Shown in pieces: positions 40,963 through 49,281 of a stretch of DNA of 62,698 bases. The notes beneath the pieces were generated by a model. It ran no database searches, was not told where the DNA came from, and saw only the letters and a list, made by a program, of their open reading frames with translations. The DNA is from a virus. The stretch spans positions 1 through 62,698 of IMG/VR virus record IMGVR_UViG_3300025913_000005; one strand, given 5' to 3'. The stretch's first letter is position 1. Each line of letters starts with the position of its first letter. The position numbers and the translations under genes are program-made.

Positions 40963-41927
40963 TTCTCACCTCGCAGAGCAGCGCGCAGCTCTTCGGGGTT
41001 AAAGCCGCTCGACGACCCCATCTGCGTTATCAGCATCGCGAAAGCTTTTTCCAGATTCAACACGCGAATACGGCAAGACTGGTCGCCGCTTGGCCTTTTG
41101 TCATCGGCAACCCGCATGCCAGCTTCGCCGAGCCTGATCGCTTCCCGCAGGCGGTCGCGCTCGTTTACCGCAAGCTTCAGCGCTTCCTGCAGGCGCGATT
41201 CGCTCTGCGATGGCTCTGAGAAATCAGAAGCGATCTGCACGATTCGCTCTGGCCGCTCCTGCAGCACGCGATCGAGACGCGCCTGAACTTTATCGCGCTC
41301 GCGAAACATTTCGGCGTACTGGCGCGAGGCTTGATCGCGTTCGCGCTCTAACCTGCGATTCATTTCGCGCAGCTCGTTGCGCTCGCCTTCAACTACGCTG
41401 GCTCGGCTGCATGCCTGCTGGTGCAAGCTGCTTTCGTTAGCGTACAGCTCGCCGATGCGAATCGATTCAGCCTCTGCCTTATCGAGCCGCTTCTGCAGGC
41501 TTTCAGTTTCGATCTTCAGCCGGTACCGAAAGCTATCGCGTTCGCCTTCGAGCTTCTGGTTATCCGCCTGCACCGTGCGCAGCTCTTCCTCCAGCTCGTC
41601 GACGCGCTGTGCCTTTTGATCGAAAGCGTTCCTGATGCGATCGCGCCCGCGCTCTACTTCGCGAAGACGGTCCTGCTGCGCCTCGGCCTGATACTGCAGC
41701 GCGTCGCGCTGCTTCGCCAGCGCTTCGTATCGCTCGAAGTCTCCGCTGCGGCTGTATCGCGATAGATCGCGCTCGTATCGCAGCCAGTCGATTTCATTGA
41801 GCAGCGCGTGCATGTCAGATGGGCCTACGCTCATGCGGTAGCCGCTCTCGATTTCGCGCAGTTTCTGCTCTGATGGCCGTAAGTTACGCGGTTTCTCAGG
41901 CTTAGTGTTTGGATCGTTGGTTTCCAT
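40959..41927 (-). CDS. Large coiled-coil protein (322 aa)
   Basis: Nearly all of residues 45-260 is heptad-like Glu/Arg/Gln-rich coiled coil (repeated E-R-D-R-L-R-E, R-E-R-D-Q-A-S). N-terminal and C-terminal ends are not coiled. Could be scaffolding, SMC-like or a structural spacer; nothing more can be said. Confidence 0.65.
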   Translation of the reverse strand: METNDPNTKPEKPRNLRPSEQKLREIESGYRMSVGPSDMHALLNEIDWLRYERDLSRYSRSGDFERYEALAKQRDALQYQAEAQQDRLREVERGRDRIRNAFDQKAQRVDELEEELRTVQADNQKLEGERDSFRYRLKIETESLQKRLDKAEAESIRIGELYANESSLHQQACSRASVVEGERNELREMNRRLERERDQASRQYAEMFRERDKVQARLDRVLQERPERIVQIASDFSEPSQSESRLQEALKLAVNERDRLREAIRLGEAGMRVADDKRPSGDQSCRIRVLNLEKAFAMLITQMGSSSGFNPEELRAALRGEK

Positions 41928-42005
41928 ATCGCCTCTCGTGTTATCAGCAGTTTTGAGGTTTGGCCTCGTTGCGGTTGTGCGCTTTTCAGGCGCGAAAATG
42001 TGCAG

Positions 42006-42191
42006 TTAAGATCGAATTCGCTGCCATTCGCCTTTCCAGCCGCAGCTGCAGACTGGTCTTTCGCACTCGAAATTGCAGAGTGTACGGCGCTCGACTGTGA
42101 TCGCATGACCGTCTGGAGCAGGCTTGTGCAGGCGATCGGATTCGAGTAGCTTGTCCCAGGCGATTTCTTCGGCAGATTGTTTGCGGTTCAT
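42006..42191 (-). CDS. Small zinc protein (61 aa)
   Basis: ATG 42191 overlaps the next gene stop. The peptide has C-N-F-E-C-E-R-P-V-C-S-C-G-W, four cysteines. Function unknown. Confidence 0.5.
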   Translation of the reverse strand: MNRKQSAEEIAWDKLLESDRLHKPAPDGHAITVERRTLCNFECERPVCSCGWKGEWQRIRS

Positions 42192-43234
42192 CCTCGCCTC
42201 GCATGTTCCTGTAGCCATTTTCGCGAGAACTCGCGCGCTGCAGGATCTCGATCGTTTTCAGCTTGGCTCTCGTGAGCGCGTATCAGCTCCTCGGTCGACG
42301 GAGGCTTGCGGTCTTCGTGACGCAGTACGGAAGCGCCTGCCTTTTGCCCGTTGCCGTTTGCTGGCGCCGCAGGCCAGTTGCATTCCCACTGATCGCGAAA
42401 GCAGTCTGCGAGCCAGCCTGCCTTTCCTGGCGCAGGCCCAGCGTTCGGTATTGCGCCGCGCGCCACGTCGCCAGATCGCAGGAAGCGTTCCAGGCAGGCG
42501 AAGACTTTCTGCTCGTTTTCCTTCGTGACGTACGAGCACCATGCGCTTGCTGCAGCGTCGCGGTTCGTTCGCCTGGGCCATCGCTCCCAAAACTCCTCGA
42601 AGCGTGTCGAAGGCGCTGCGGTCATGTCGGCGGCGCGAGGCGCTATCACACGCACACCGGCAGGCAGCGCCGCCGCGCTTTGTGTGTGTGTAAACAGATC
42701 TTTAGATGGAGAAGGAATAGGAGAGGGTATCGCGCACGCGCGAGGGGTCGCACTTTTGCTTGAGTTTTGGTTGACAGTGTGGTTAAGCAAATTTCCATTT
42801 TGCTTATCCAAATCAGGCGGAGGGTCGGGATTTTGGTTATCCAAACCAAGCAGGGTAGGATTGCCACCTTTAGAGCCAGCCTCCTTTCGTTTCAGTGAAA
42901 TCTCAGTATCGCGCACCATTCGGCGGTTGAAAATAACGCCGTTTTCATCTCGCGAAAAAATCCCAAACTTTTCGTGCATCTCTTTTAGAAAAATTTCCAG
43001 TTTTTTTTCGCGAATTCCTAACAAACGTGCGATGTCACCACTGGTAAAAGGTGCTCCGCTCGCATGCTCCAGGTAGCCTCGGCGGGGTGCCCAGTGCATA
43101 TGCAGGAGCATGCGAATCCATATGGCTTGTGACTCTAAGGGAAGGACGCGCAGCTCGCGTTCGAGGTCTTCGGGGTAGAGGTAGAATCCTGGCTGCCTTC
43201 CGGCAACGTCGATACCGTCACGCTTACGTTTCAA
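42188..43234 (-). CDS. Replication initiator / replisome organiser-like protein (348 aa)
   Basis: A TTG at 43234 follows a strong GGAGGGG ribosome site. N-terminal ~130 residues look like a phage winged-helix replisome organiser (D-I-A-R-L-L-G-I-R-E-K-K-L-E-I-F-L-K-E-M), then an extended linker rich in Pro/Asn, then a domain with F-E-E-F-W-E-R-W-P-R-R-T-N-R-D-A-A-A-S-A-W, typical for DUF1376/replication proteins. It is preceded by a 200-base control region. Probably binds the phage origin and loads host helicase. Confidence 0.68.
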   Translation of the reverse strand: MKRKRDGIDVAGRQPGFYLYPEDLERELRVLPLESQAIWIRMLLHMHWAPRRGYLEHASGAPFTSGDIARLLGIREKKLEIFLKEMHEKFGIFSRDENGVIFNRRMVRDTEISLKRKEAGSKGGNPTLLGLDNQNPDPPPDLDKQNGNLLNHTVNQNSSKSATPRACAIPSPIPSPSKDLFTHTQSAAALPAGVRVIAPRAADMTAAPSTRFEEFWERWPRRTNRDAAASAWCSYVTKENEQKVFACLERFLRSGDVARGAIPNAGPAPGKAGWLADCFRDQWECNWPAAPANGNGQKAGASVLRHEDRKPPSTEELIRAHESQAENDRDPAAREFSRKWLQEHARRG

Positions 43235-43432
43235 ATTTCTCCCCTCCTATGGGGTTTGCGGGGGCCAGATATAGGACTCTGGCCCGTGGCCCGCATTCTG
43301 TTCGGCCCGCGCGGTCATGACTCCGCTAGGTTCGCCCGACTCAGAAACTATAGTCCTATTCAACTGTGAAGGCAATCACAATATACAGGCGACTTTTGTT
43401 AGGTTCATACCACAAATAGGTAGTACTTCCGT
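43235..43432. other. Intergenic control region upstream of the replication gene
   Basis: About 200 bases without a gene. It contains the hairpin above and two direct copies of TTCGCCCGACT (43331-43341 and 43436-43446). A role in transcription or origin function is plausible, but no clear iteron array or DnaA box was identified. Confidence 0.35.
43262..43285 (-). promoter_or_regulatory. Hairpin in the replication leader
   Basis: GGGCCAGA (43262-43269) pairs with TCTGGCCC (43278-43285) around an 8-base loop. It lies 28 bases from the TTG start, in a control region without a gene. Confidence 0.5.
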
Positions 43433-43666
43433 TTATTCGCCCGACTTTGAGGCGCGCTCAAGAATGCTGCGCGCCTTCCAAATACGTTCCAGCTTAGGCA
43501 TGATCTCAGCGAGGCCAGCAGGCGTCTCTTCCTGCGCTAATCGCTCGACCTGCTGGAATAGCCACTCTGCGTGCTCTGCGTGCCTTTTATCGAGCTTCGC
43601 GCCTCGGTTGATAGTTTGCGCCGCCTGCAGCGCAGCGCGCGTGATTGAGAGCTGAATCGCGTTCAT
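43433..43666 (-). CDS. Small helical protein (77 aa)
   Basis: Amphipathic helices with several Ala and Arg residues, e.g. H-A-E-H-A-E-W-L-F-Q-Q-V-E-R-L-A. No cysteine motif. Function unknown. The stop is inside the repeat TTCGCCCGACT. Confidence 0.55.
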   Translation of the reverse strand: MNAIQLSITRAALQAAQTINRGAKLDKRHAEHAEWLFQQVERLAQEETPAGLAEIMPKLERIWKARSILERASKSGE

Positions 43667-43881
43667 TTGCCCTCGAGCTGCGCATCTCTAGATAGCGCGT
43701 TCGGCCCCTTCTTAGGCAGAGGCGCTGCTGGCTCCAGGATCAGCCGCACGCGCTCGCGCAGCCATTGCCTGATGCGATCGCTGGCTGCATGCATTTCGTC
43801 GCCTTCTGCCGCGCTCTCGTGCGTAATCAGGCACCGCGAGCAGGTGCTGTCGCGCAGTAGTGGCTTCCAGTTATTCGGCAC
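43663..43881 (-). CDS. Small protein with one cysteine pair (72 aa)
   Basis: C-S-R-C-L-I-T-H near residue 14 with a helical remainder. Part of the minus-strand string. Function unknown. Confidence 0.52.
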   Translation of the reverse strand: MPNNWKPLLRDSTCSRCLITHESAAEGDEMHAASDRIRQWLRERVRLILEPAAPLPKKGPNALSRDAQLEGK

Positions 43882-44050
43882 TGACGCGCGCCTTCTCTGC
43901 CGGTCGGTTCTTGCATTCGCGGAAATGCTCGCGCACCTCGCCTGCTGTCAGCTTGGCGCCGCACTTCCAGCCGCACGGCATTTCGACACCGCGCGGCCTT
44001 CCGCCCCATCCTGGATGGCCCTTTGCGGGGCCCGTACGTTTTTTTTTCAA
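43871..44050 (-). CDS. Small zinc-finger protein (59 aa)
   Basis: TTG 44050 is favoured because AAGGAG lies 6 bases upstream. The sequence starts K-K-K-R-T-G-P and has C-G-W-K-C-G-A...H-F-R-E-C (C-x3-C...H-x3-C). Basic start and zinc site suggest nucleic-acid binding. Confidence 0.55.
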   Translation of the reverse strand: MKKKRTGPAKGHPGWGGRPRGVEMPCGWKCGAKLTAGEVREHFRECKNRPAEKARVSAE

Positions 44051-44060
44051 TTGACTCTCC

Positions 44061-45545
44061 TTATGCAATCGACTGCTGTAAGGCAGCAGTGTATTCTTTG
44101 CAGGCTGAGCAGTAGCAATGGCCGTAAACGCTGGCGTGCTCCTCGCGCAGCTTCTGCGCTTTGAAATCCTTGACCGACAGGCCCGCAGCTTTCGCAGCCT
44201 GTTTCAGCTCTTTCGCAGCGACCTTCGCTGCTTCCTTCGCCTGCGCCTCTGCAGCTGCATCGTACTCGGCGACGCGGGTAAGCAGCGTCTGCTTCGAGCT
44301 TTTGTACTCCTCGTGCGACTTAACGGTCGCTTTGACGATTACGGGCACGTCGAGCGGCAGCGGGCACTCGCCAGAGCAGAACCACTTCGCGCGGTTGCCG
44401 TTCGCATCGCGAAACATCACGAGCGTCGACTGGCCGAAGTCGCTCTCAATGTCGCGCGTGCCGATAACCGTAAGCGTGAAAACCTCGCGCTCGCCGACAG
44501 TACCGAAATACTCGCTCGGGTGATCGCGTTCGTATTTCTTCGCCAGCTCCTGCTCCAAGTGGCGGTTATAGGCAGAAATGATCGAGCCAGCCAGACCCGC
44601 CTCGCGATAGCTGATCTGCTCGCGATGCGAGACTACGCGGATATTCCAGAGGTAGTCGTTAGCGACGTCGGCAGGCAGCGCCTGTGCCCATTCGATTGCG
44701 CCAGCAGCCCGCGTGCGATCGTCGTCGGTCGGGGTGAGCTTTTCCTGATCTTTCTTTGATAGCTTTGCCCAGTCTTTGCTGTCGAAGCAGATCAGCGCGC
44801 TGTCGACCGTGGCCTGCTTCGGGTTGAATGAATTGCGAGCCTCGCCGCGCGAGCACCAGCCATCTGCACGAATGCAGCAAGCTACCTGCGTCAGCAGCGC
44901 AGCCATCGAGATATAGCGCTGGCCGCGCGCGCCACCTTCGCCCATCTCTTCGTACTCGCTCATTTCGTCGTCGAGGCAGGCGAGCATTTCGGCGTATTCA
45001 GCGAGGCCTGAGGCGTTTTCTGTGCGCAGGAAGTCTGCAAGGCAATTGCGCCCTACCTGCTTCCAGGCGCCAGCTTCAGACTGCAGCACGTACGTATCGG
45101 TGCGCTTGCGGTTCGTGCCGCAATGATCGCAGGCAGTGGTCGCAGTGCGGTAGACGACAGGCAGGTTAGCCTCGAATCCTGGAACCGTGCGCAGGATGTT
45201 TCCGCCGTCCTCATGCTGAATCGTCGCTGCCATCGCCCAACCGTTCACGCGCGGGCAGTTGCCGGTCAGCGTCACGTGGATAATGCGAACCAGGAATGTA
45301 ACAACCTTCGTGCCGACGCGCATATCGTACTCGCCGTCAGGATCATTAGCGCTCTGGCGCTTGCACTCGACAAACGACTCGCCGACTTCAGTCAACACCA
45401 GCGCAGGCATTTTCAGCTTCGCCGCGCGCTTATTCATCTTCTCGATGCGCTTGAGCAGGTTCTGATAGTTCGCCTCAGGAATGCGATAGATCGCGTTTCC
45501 GCTTGCGTCTGTTTCGCGCGTGTTCTGTTCGTGTTCAGCAGCCAT
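44061..45545 (-). CDS. Zinc-finger / OB-fold ssDNA-binding-like protein (494 aa)
   Basis: A zinc finger is visible at about residues 138-147 (C-D-H-C-G-T-N-R-K-R-T) and in C-Y-C-S-A-C near the C terminus. Residues about 360-440 have an OB-fold-like stretch with F-T-L-T-V-I-G-T-R and V-P-V-I-V-K-A-T-V-K-S. Related large phage and plasmid proteins occur next to recombination genes. ATG at 45545 is 6 bases from a promoter -10. Role probably in DNA recombination or repair. Confidence 0.65.
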   Translation of the reverse strand: MAAEHEQNTRETDASGNAIYRIPEANYQNLLKRIEKMNKRAAKLKMPALVLTEVGESFVECKRQSANDPDGEYDMRVGTKVVTFLVRIIHVTLTGNCPRVNGWAMAATIQHEDGGNILRTVPGFEANLPVVYRTATTACDHCGTNRKRTDTYVLQSEAGAWKQVGRNCLADFLRTENASGLAEYAEMLACLDDEMSEYEEMGEGGARGQRYISMAALLTQVACCIRADGWCSRGEARNSFNPKQATVDSALICFDSKDWAKLSKKDQEKLTPTDDDRTRAAGAIEWAQALPADVANDYLWNIRVVSHREQISYREAGLAGSIISAYNRHLEQELAKKYERDHPSEYFGTVGEREVFTLTVIGTRDIESDFGQSTLVMFRDANGNRAKWFCSGECPLPLDVPVIVKATVKSHEEYKSSKQTLLTRVAEYDAAAEAQAKEAAKVAAKELKQAAKAAGLSVKDFKAQKLREEHASVYGHCYCSACKEYTAALQQSIA

Positions 45546-45551
45546 AAATAG

Positions 45552-45580
45552 ATTATGCGCAATCCAGATCGTTTATGCAA
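45552..45580 (-). promoter_or_regulatory. Minus-strand promoter TTGCAT-17-CATAAT, leaderless
   Basis: On the minus strand TTGCAT (45580-45575), a 17-base spacer, and CATAAT (45557-45552), with the ATG 6 bases on at 45545. No Shine-Dalgarno is seen. This is the best-formed of the leaderless-type promoters. Confidence 0.65.
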
Positions 45581-45602
45581 GAACTATTCGCATAGACGAA
45601 GG

Positions 45603-45806
45603 TTAGCTATCTGAAGGTAGCCATAAGCCGACGCGCTCAGACTCGCTCGCAGGCCCAGGCCCAGGATGCGAGGCCAGCTGCCCAGACGAGTAAACCGCTA
45701 CCTCGAAACCGGCTGCGCATTTCTCGCGCGCCCAGGCGTCGACGCGCTCGCGGTCTGTATCGCGCGCTCTGCTGCCATCTGATGCGACTGCTGCGTATCT
45801 GATCAT
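45603..45806 (-). CDS. Small hypothetical protein (67 aa)
   Basis: ATG 45806 overlaps the next stop (ATGA). Ser/Pro-rich tail with S-H-P-G-P-G-P and a single cysteine. Function unknown. Confidence 0.5.
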   Translation of the reverse strand: MIRYAAVASDGSRARDTDRERVDAWAREKCAAGFEVAVYSSGQLASHPGPGPASESERVGLWLPSDS

Positions 45807-45973
45807 TTACTTTCCTCGTGATTACAGGAATCGCCATCCTGACATGGGCGGAAGGCATCGCCGCATCGCGACTTAATCGGATTGCCGTCGATGATCTGGC
45901 CGGTTTCTTGATCGAGCAGCTTGCGCACAGTATCGGTTGGCGCGGTTACGTCGATGTATCTGACGTACGGCAT
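45803..45973 (-). CDS. Small zinc-like protein (56 aa)
   Basis: Frame from ATG 45973 (TAATG overlap) to TGA 45803. It has R-K-L-L-D-Q-E-T-G-Q-I-I-D and C-G-D-A-F-R-P-C...C-N-H near the end, which could bind zinc. Function unknown. Confidence 0.58.
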   Translation of the reverse strand: MPYVRYIDVTAPTDTVRKLLDQETGQIIDGNPIKSRCGDAFRPCQDGDSCNHEESK

Positions 45974-46170
45974 TAGCGCCCCTCTGCTTTCGCGATCGCG
46001 CGGCGTATCTCTTCCCAGTCAATACACCAGTTTTCCTCAAATGCTTTCAGCGCCAGCTTGCACGCTGCCAGCAGTTCAGGCGCGGCTGCTCTAATCCGCT
46101 CTGATGCCTTCGCTTCCTCCTGCAGCTTCGCCGTATGCTTCTGAATGCTTCGCCGCATTGATTCCGTCAT
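45973..46170 (-). CDS. Small helical protein (65 aa)
   Basis: Two amphipathic helices (R-I-R-A-A-A-P-E-L-L-A-A-C-K and L-K-A-F-E-E-N-W). Found often in phages as a short hypothetical protein with L-L-A-A-C-K. Function unknown. Confidence 0.62.
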   Translation of the reverse strand: MTESMRRSIQKHTAKLQEEAKASERIRAAAPELLAACKLALKAFEENWCIDWEEIRRAIAKAEGR

Positions 46171-46604
46171 TACGTTTGCTCCTCGAATAAACTCGCCTGC
46201 GGTTTATGGATTACAGGCCGGTCGCGATGCAGCCAGCCGAAGACCTTTTCGTACTCGTCTGCGAACCTGTCAATATTCGACGTCACCAGCACGAACGCGC
46301 CCCGCTGCCGCTCTCGCTCCTGCCAGCGCGTCTGCCTGCACTGCTTGCACACCTTCTTATCGCCTGCTCGACATTCGCAGCGCCGCTTATCGTTAGGCGA
46401 TTTCACCTCGACCCATGCAGCGAGGCAGCGTGCGGGCGCCGCCTCTGCTGGCATGTATCGCAAGAAAAGATAGTCGGCCATTCCTGGCTCACCGGTAGAA
46501 AACATTCCAGGCGTAGCAGCGAACTGCGTGCGCACTGCACGCCAGCCGCGAAGCTCCAGAAAATCTTTCACCTGCTTAACGACATCCTTTTCGAGCAGGC
46601 CCAT
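46170..46604 (-). CDS. VRR-NUC-type nuclease (144 aa)
   Basis: Core with G-M-A-D-Y-L-F (D44) and W-V-E-V-K-S-P-N (E66-V-K68) is the PD-(D/E)XK arrangement of VRR-NUC domains. A four-cysteine insertion C-E-C...C-K-Q-C lies about residues 75-90. VRR-NUC proteins cut branched DNA. Located with recombination genes. Confidence 0.8.
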   Translation of the reverse strand: MGLLEKDVVKQVKDFLELRGWRAVRTQFAATPGMFSTGEPGMADYLFLRYMPAEAAPARCLAAWVEVKSPNDKRRCECRAGDKKVCKQCRQTRWQERERQRGAFVLVTSNIDRFADEYEKVFGWLHRDRPVIHKPQASLFEEQT

Positions 46605-46605
46605 A

Positions 46606-47127
46606 TCAGTTCGCTCGCGCGCCTCGCTTCGTTTCTGGCTCGATCTCCATCGCAGCCTTGCGCTGCTCGTCGGTCGCAGTCGGCTCTTCCTCGTTAAGCT
46701 CCATCTCTTGCTGCTCGTGATACGTTACCGAGAGCGCAGCAGGCGCGCCGCCTACGGAGTAGAGCCAGTTTTCCATCCATTGAATCGCGCCGCGCTGCTC
46801 GACGAGCGCGGTAAACCGCAGGCGTGTAATTACCTTTTCGTCTTCAGTCTTGCGCGTGACTTTGAAGTCTTCAATGCGCGAGCAGTTGATCTCGATCTCA
46901 TGATCCTTTAATTTTTTGTCGTTCGGTTCCAGGATCATCTTGTCTGTCGTTAGGAAGCCTTCGAGCTTGGCGCTATCGACGCAGGAAGGAATTTCGTCCC
47001 ATTCCATCGCCTTCTGAACTGGCCCCGACAGGTCGCTCGACATATGCACGCGAACGAAGACCGAGGCCTCTTTGCGGCGCAGGTCTGCGTGATCCAGCGT
47101 TACGCCTCGAAACACTAATTTGCTCAT
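46606..47127 (-). CDS. Hypothetical protein of the recombination group (173 aa)
   Basis: ATG 47127 gives M-S-K-L-V-F-R-G-V-T-L-D-H-A-D-L, a beta-rich protein with acidic tail (E-L-N-E-E-E). It lies between VRR-NUC and Sak4-like genes, where single-strand annealing partners or ssDNA-binding proteins often sit. A longer in-frame version to 47268 is unlikely. Function not established. Confidence 0.58.
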   Translation of the reverse strand: MSKLVFRGVTLDHADLRRKEASVFVRVHMSSDLSGPVQKAMEWDEIPSCVDSAKLEGFLTTDKMILEPNDKKLKDHEIEINCSRIEDFKVTRKTEDEKVITRLRFTALVEQRGAIQWMENWLYSVGGAPAALSVTYHEQQEMELNEEEPTATDEQRKAAMEIEPETKRGARAN

Positions 47128-47272
47128 TCGTTTTTGACTCTCCCTTGCTTGGTGTTTCCCAACTACAAACGTACTGGCGCTGGCACCTGTCGCACGTATA
47201 GGCACCATGTATCGGCCAGTGAATTTTAGGATGGAAGTGGCGACAGTGCCAGCGCGCGATCGCTTCAAACAC
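46973..47272 (-). CDS. Possible zinc-finger protein in an overlapping frame (99 aa)
   Basis: GTG 47272 overlaps the Sak4-like stop. Residues 8-32 have R-W-H-C-R-H-F-H-P...Y-T-C-D-R-C-Q-R-Q-Y-V-C-S-W, a convincing zinc-finger-like core. The last 50 residues lie in a different frame over the start of the 46606 gene (155 bases) and look less protein-like. Either a short real gene or a truncated one. Confidence 0.45.
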   Translation of the reverse strand: MFEAIARWHCRHFHPKIHWPIHGAYTCDRCQRQYVCSWETPSKGESKTNEQISVSRRNAGSRRPAPQRGLGLRSRAYVERPVGASSEGDGMGRNSFLRR

Positions 47273-48332
47273 TCTTCACCTCATCCCACATGTACCCATC
47301 CTTCGGGTCGTCGATTACGACCCAGACTTTTCCATCCCATCGCACGCGCGTACCTAATACCAACTCGACAGCATCAGGCCGCATGTCGACTTCTGGTATC
47401 GTATCCAGGTCTTCGCGATCTGCTTCAGTCGCAATGGCCTTCAACGCCTCGTGGTCGAGCTTCTTCTTATCAGCAGGCGAGAGCGAGGTAAAGAAGGCTT
47501 TGTAAGCCTGCATGCCATCGTGCGCCGCAGTAGTCGCACGCTTGCGCAGGTGCTCGACGTCTTCGATTGTTTTACCGCTCTTGCTCCAGCGCGCGAGCGC
47601 AGCGCCGTCTTCTTTCGTAAGCAGCTTGCCAGGAGGAAAGAGCGGCAGCAGCGGCTCTGGGACCTTGATCGGTACCACGTGGTGCGTTCCTTCGTCGAGC
47701 TGCAGCCTGACCGTCATCTCAAACTGAAAATTCTTTTCGCATACCGGCTGCATGCCGATGCTGAGCACAGTTTCTTTCTCGGCGATCGGTACATCGGGGT
47801 CGACGTTGGCAAAGCTCGTGCGCATCGGCTGGCCCTTCGCAATCATCTTGACCTTATCGCGAGCGCGCAGGCAGAAGATCAGATGCAGCTTGCTCGACAG
47901 GATGTGATAGACGAAGCGCTTATGCTCGCGCTTCGCCTTCGCCCAGTTGTCGCGCTGCCCGAGCTTGTTTTTCTCGGCGATTTCGCAGCAGCCGCCGATT
48001 CCTTCCCACTCGTGCGAGGCTGAATCGATGATAACGACAGTCGCGCCAGCCTGCTCTGCTGCCGTGATGTAGTCGATATACCGCTGCGGAGAATACGGAG
48101 GATCGAGGCGCGAGTACAGATACCCTCTCGGAAGCGCCTTCATAATCCCAGGCGAGTCTGCGTACATCGAACCGCGCCCGTTCTCTGCATCGATCAGCGC
48201 CACGATTCCAGGGCCCGCGATACCAGAAGCCAGCACCAGCGCGCTATATGTCTTGCCGCCTCCAGACACGCTCGATAGTTCAATCAGAAGCGGCGAGGCC
48301 TGCCGCTGTGCGAGTACGAATTCGATAGGCAT
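47265..48332 (-). CDS. Sak4-like RecA-family ATPase (355 aa)
   Basis: Walker A S-V-S-G-G-G-K-T (G24-T28) and Walker B with V-V-I-I-D-S-A-S-H-E-W (D103), the arrangement of phage Sak4-type recombinases. Such proteins work with ssDNA-binding proteins and exonucleases in single-strand annealing. The next gene upstream is a RecE-like exonuclease, which supports this. Confidence 0.82.
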   Translation of the reverse strand: MPIEFVLAQRQASPLLIELSSVSGGGKTYSALVLASGIAGPGIVALIDAENGRGSMYADSPGIMKALPRGYLYSRLDPPYSPQRYIDYITAAEQAGATVVIIDSASHEWEGIGGCCEIAEKNKLGQRDNWAKAKREHKRFVYHILSSKLHLIFCLRARDKVKMIAKGQPMRTSFANVDPDVPIAEKETVLSIGMQPVCEKNFQFEMTVRLQLDEGTHHVVPIKVPEPLLPLFPPGKLLTKEDGAALARWSKSGKTIEDVEHLRKRATTAAHDGMQAYKAFFTSLSPADKKKLDHEALKAIATEADREDLDTIPEVDMRPDAVELVLGTRVRWDGKVWVVIDDPKDGYMWDEVKSV

Positions 48333-48336
48333 AGGT

Positions 48337-49281
48337 TTAGGAGTAAGCCAACTGAGAGATTTCCTCGTCTTCGAGCACTTCGATTTTGCAATCCTCGCGC
48401 CAGGGGGCCGCGCCGAAGCGATCAGAATAGTACTTGTACTTGGCGATCAGGTCGCGCGTTTCGAGAAGCGCGCGCTGCCAGTAGAGCGTAGCTTGCCCGC
48501 CTGACTTCGGCTGAAAGGATCGAATCCGCACCTCGTGCGGCGGTACCGACTCGACGAAGGCCATAACTGCCTCGCCTTTCCATTCAGGCCAGCCCTTCAG
48601 CTTTGCGTAAAAGTACATCTGCCGGTAGTACGCCTCGTAGAAAATGGCGTTCGTAACGGTCTTGTCGATGCTCGCGCTGCTCTTCTGCTGAAAGGTTTTG
48701 ATATCGAGAAAGCCCCCAGGCCATACCCAGTCGAGGCACCCTTTGAGCAGTACACCGTTCTCTTCCGTCGTGATCGAAAGCTCTGCGAAGGCATGCTCTG
48801 CTTCGAGGATCGGCCTTAGCTGTGGCTCCTCGCGCAGCGCGCCAGCGCAGACCATAGCGCGATCACGATCAAACTTGCTTAGAACGACCTTGCCCTCATT
48901 CGCCCGCGCAGCACGCGCCAGCTCAATATCGAGAATCGGCATGCTGGAATCGATCGAATGCGCCTGGATGATGAGATCAGCCTTTAGCGTTCCTTTCGGC
49001 TTGTGGCCCTTGCTCGTGATGAATTCGCGAATGTCGGCGATCGTCACGAGGCACTTTTCGTAATCGCTCGCCTCGCATTCGACTGCATAGCGCGACTCGA
49101 ATTGCTCAGGCTCCAAAACTGCGCAGTGTACCGCGTTTCCGAACTGCTGCTCTGCACTCGGCTTGTCTTCAGGCCGGTCTGGATTGATATGCAGAAACCA
49201 GTACCGCAGAGGCGATACCGCCAGATCCTTCATTCCTGACTGAGACAAGCCAGGAAGCGCAAAATATTCAGCCTTCGTCAT
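48337..49281 (-). CDS. RecE-like exonuclease (314 aa)
   Basis: G-L-S-Q-S-G-M-K-D-L...G-N-A-V-H at 40-52 and a catalytic region with G-C-L-D-W-V-W...F-L-D-I-K-T-F (D...D-x-K) match the PF12684-type (RecE-like) PD-(D/E)XK exonuclease. It would resect double-stranded ends for Sak4-type annealing. Confidence 0.82.
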   Translation of the reverse strand: MTKAEYFALPGLSQSGMKDLAVSPLRYWFLHINPDRPEDKPSAEQQFGNAVHCAVLEPEQFESRYAVECEASDYEKCLVTIADIREFITSKGHKPKGTLKADLIIQAHSIDSSMPILDIELARAARANEGKVVLSKFDRDRAMVCAGALREEPQLRPILEAEHAFAELSITTEENGVLLKGCLDWVWPGGFLDIKTFQQKSSASIDKTVTNAIFYEAYYRQMYFYAKLKGWPEWKGEAVMAFVESVPPHEVRIRSFQPKSGGQATLYWQRALLETRDLIAKYKYYSDRFGAAPWREDCKIEVLEDEEISQLAYS

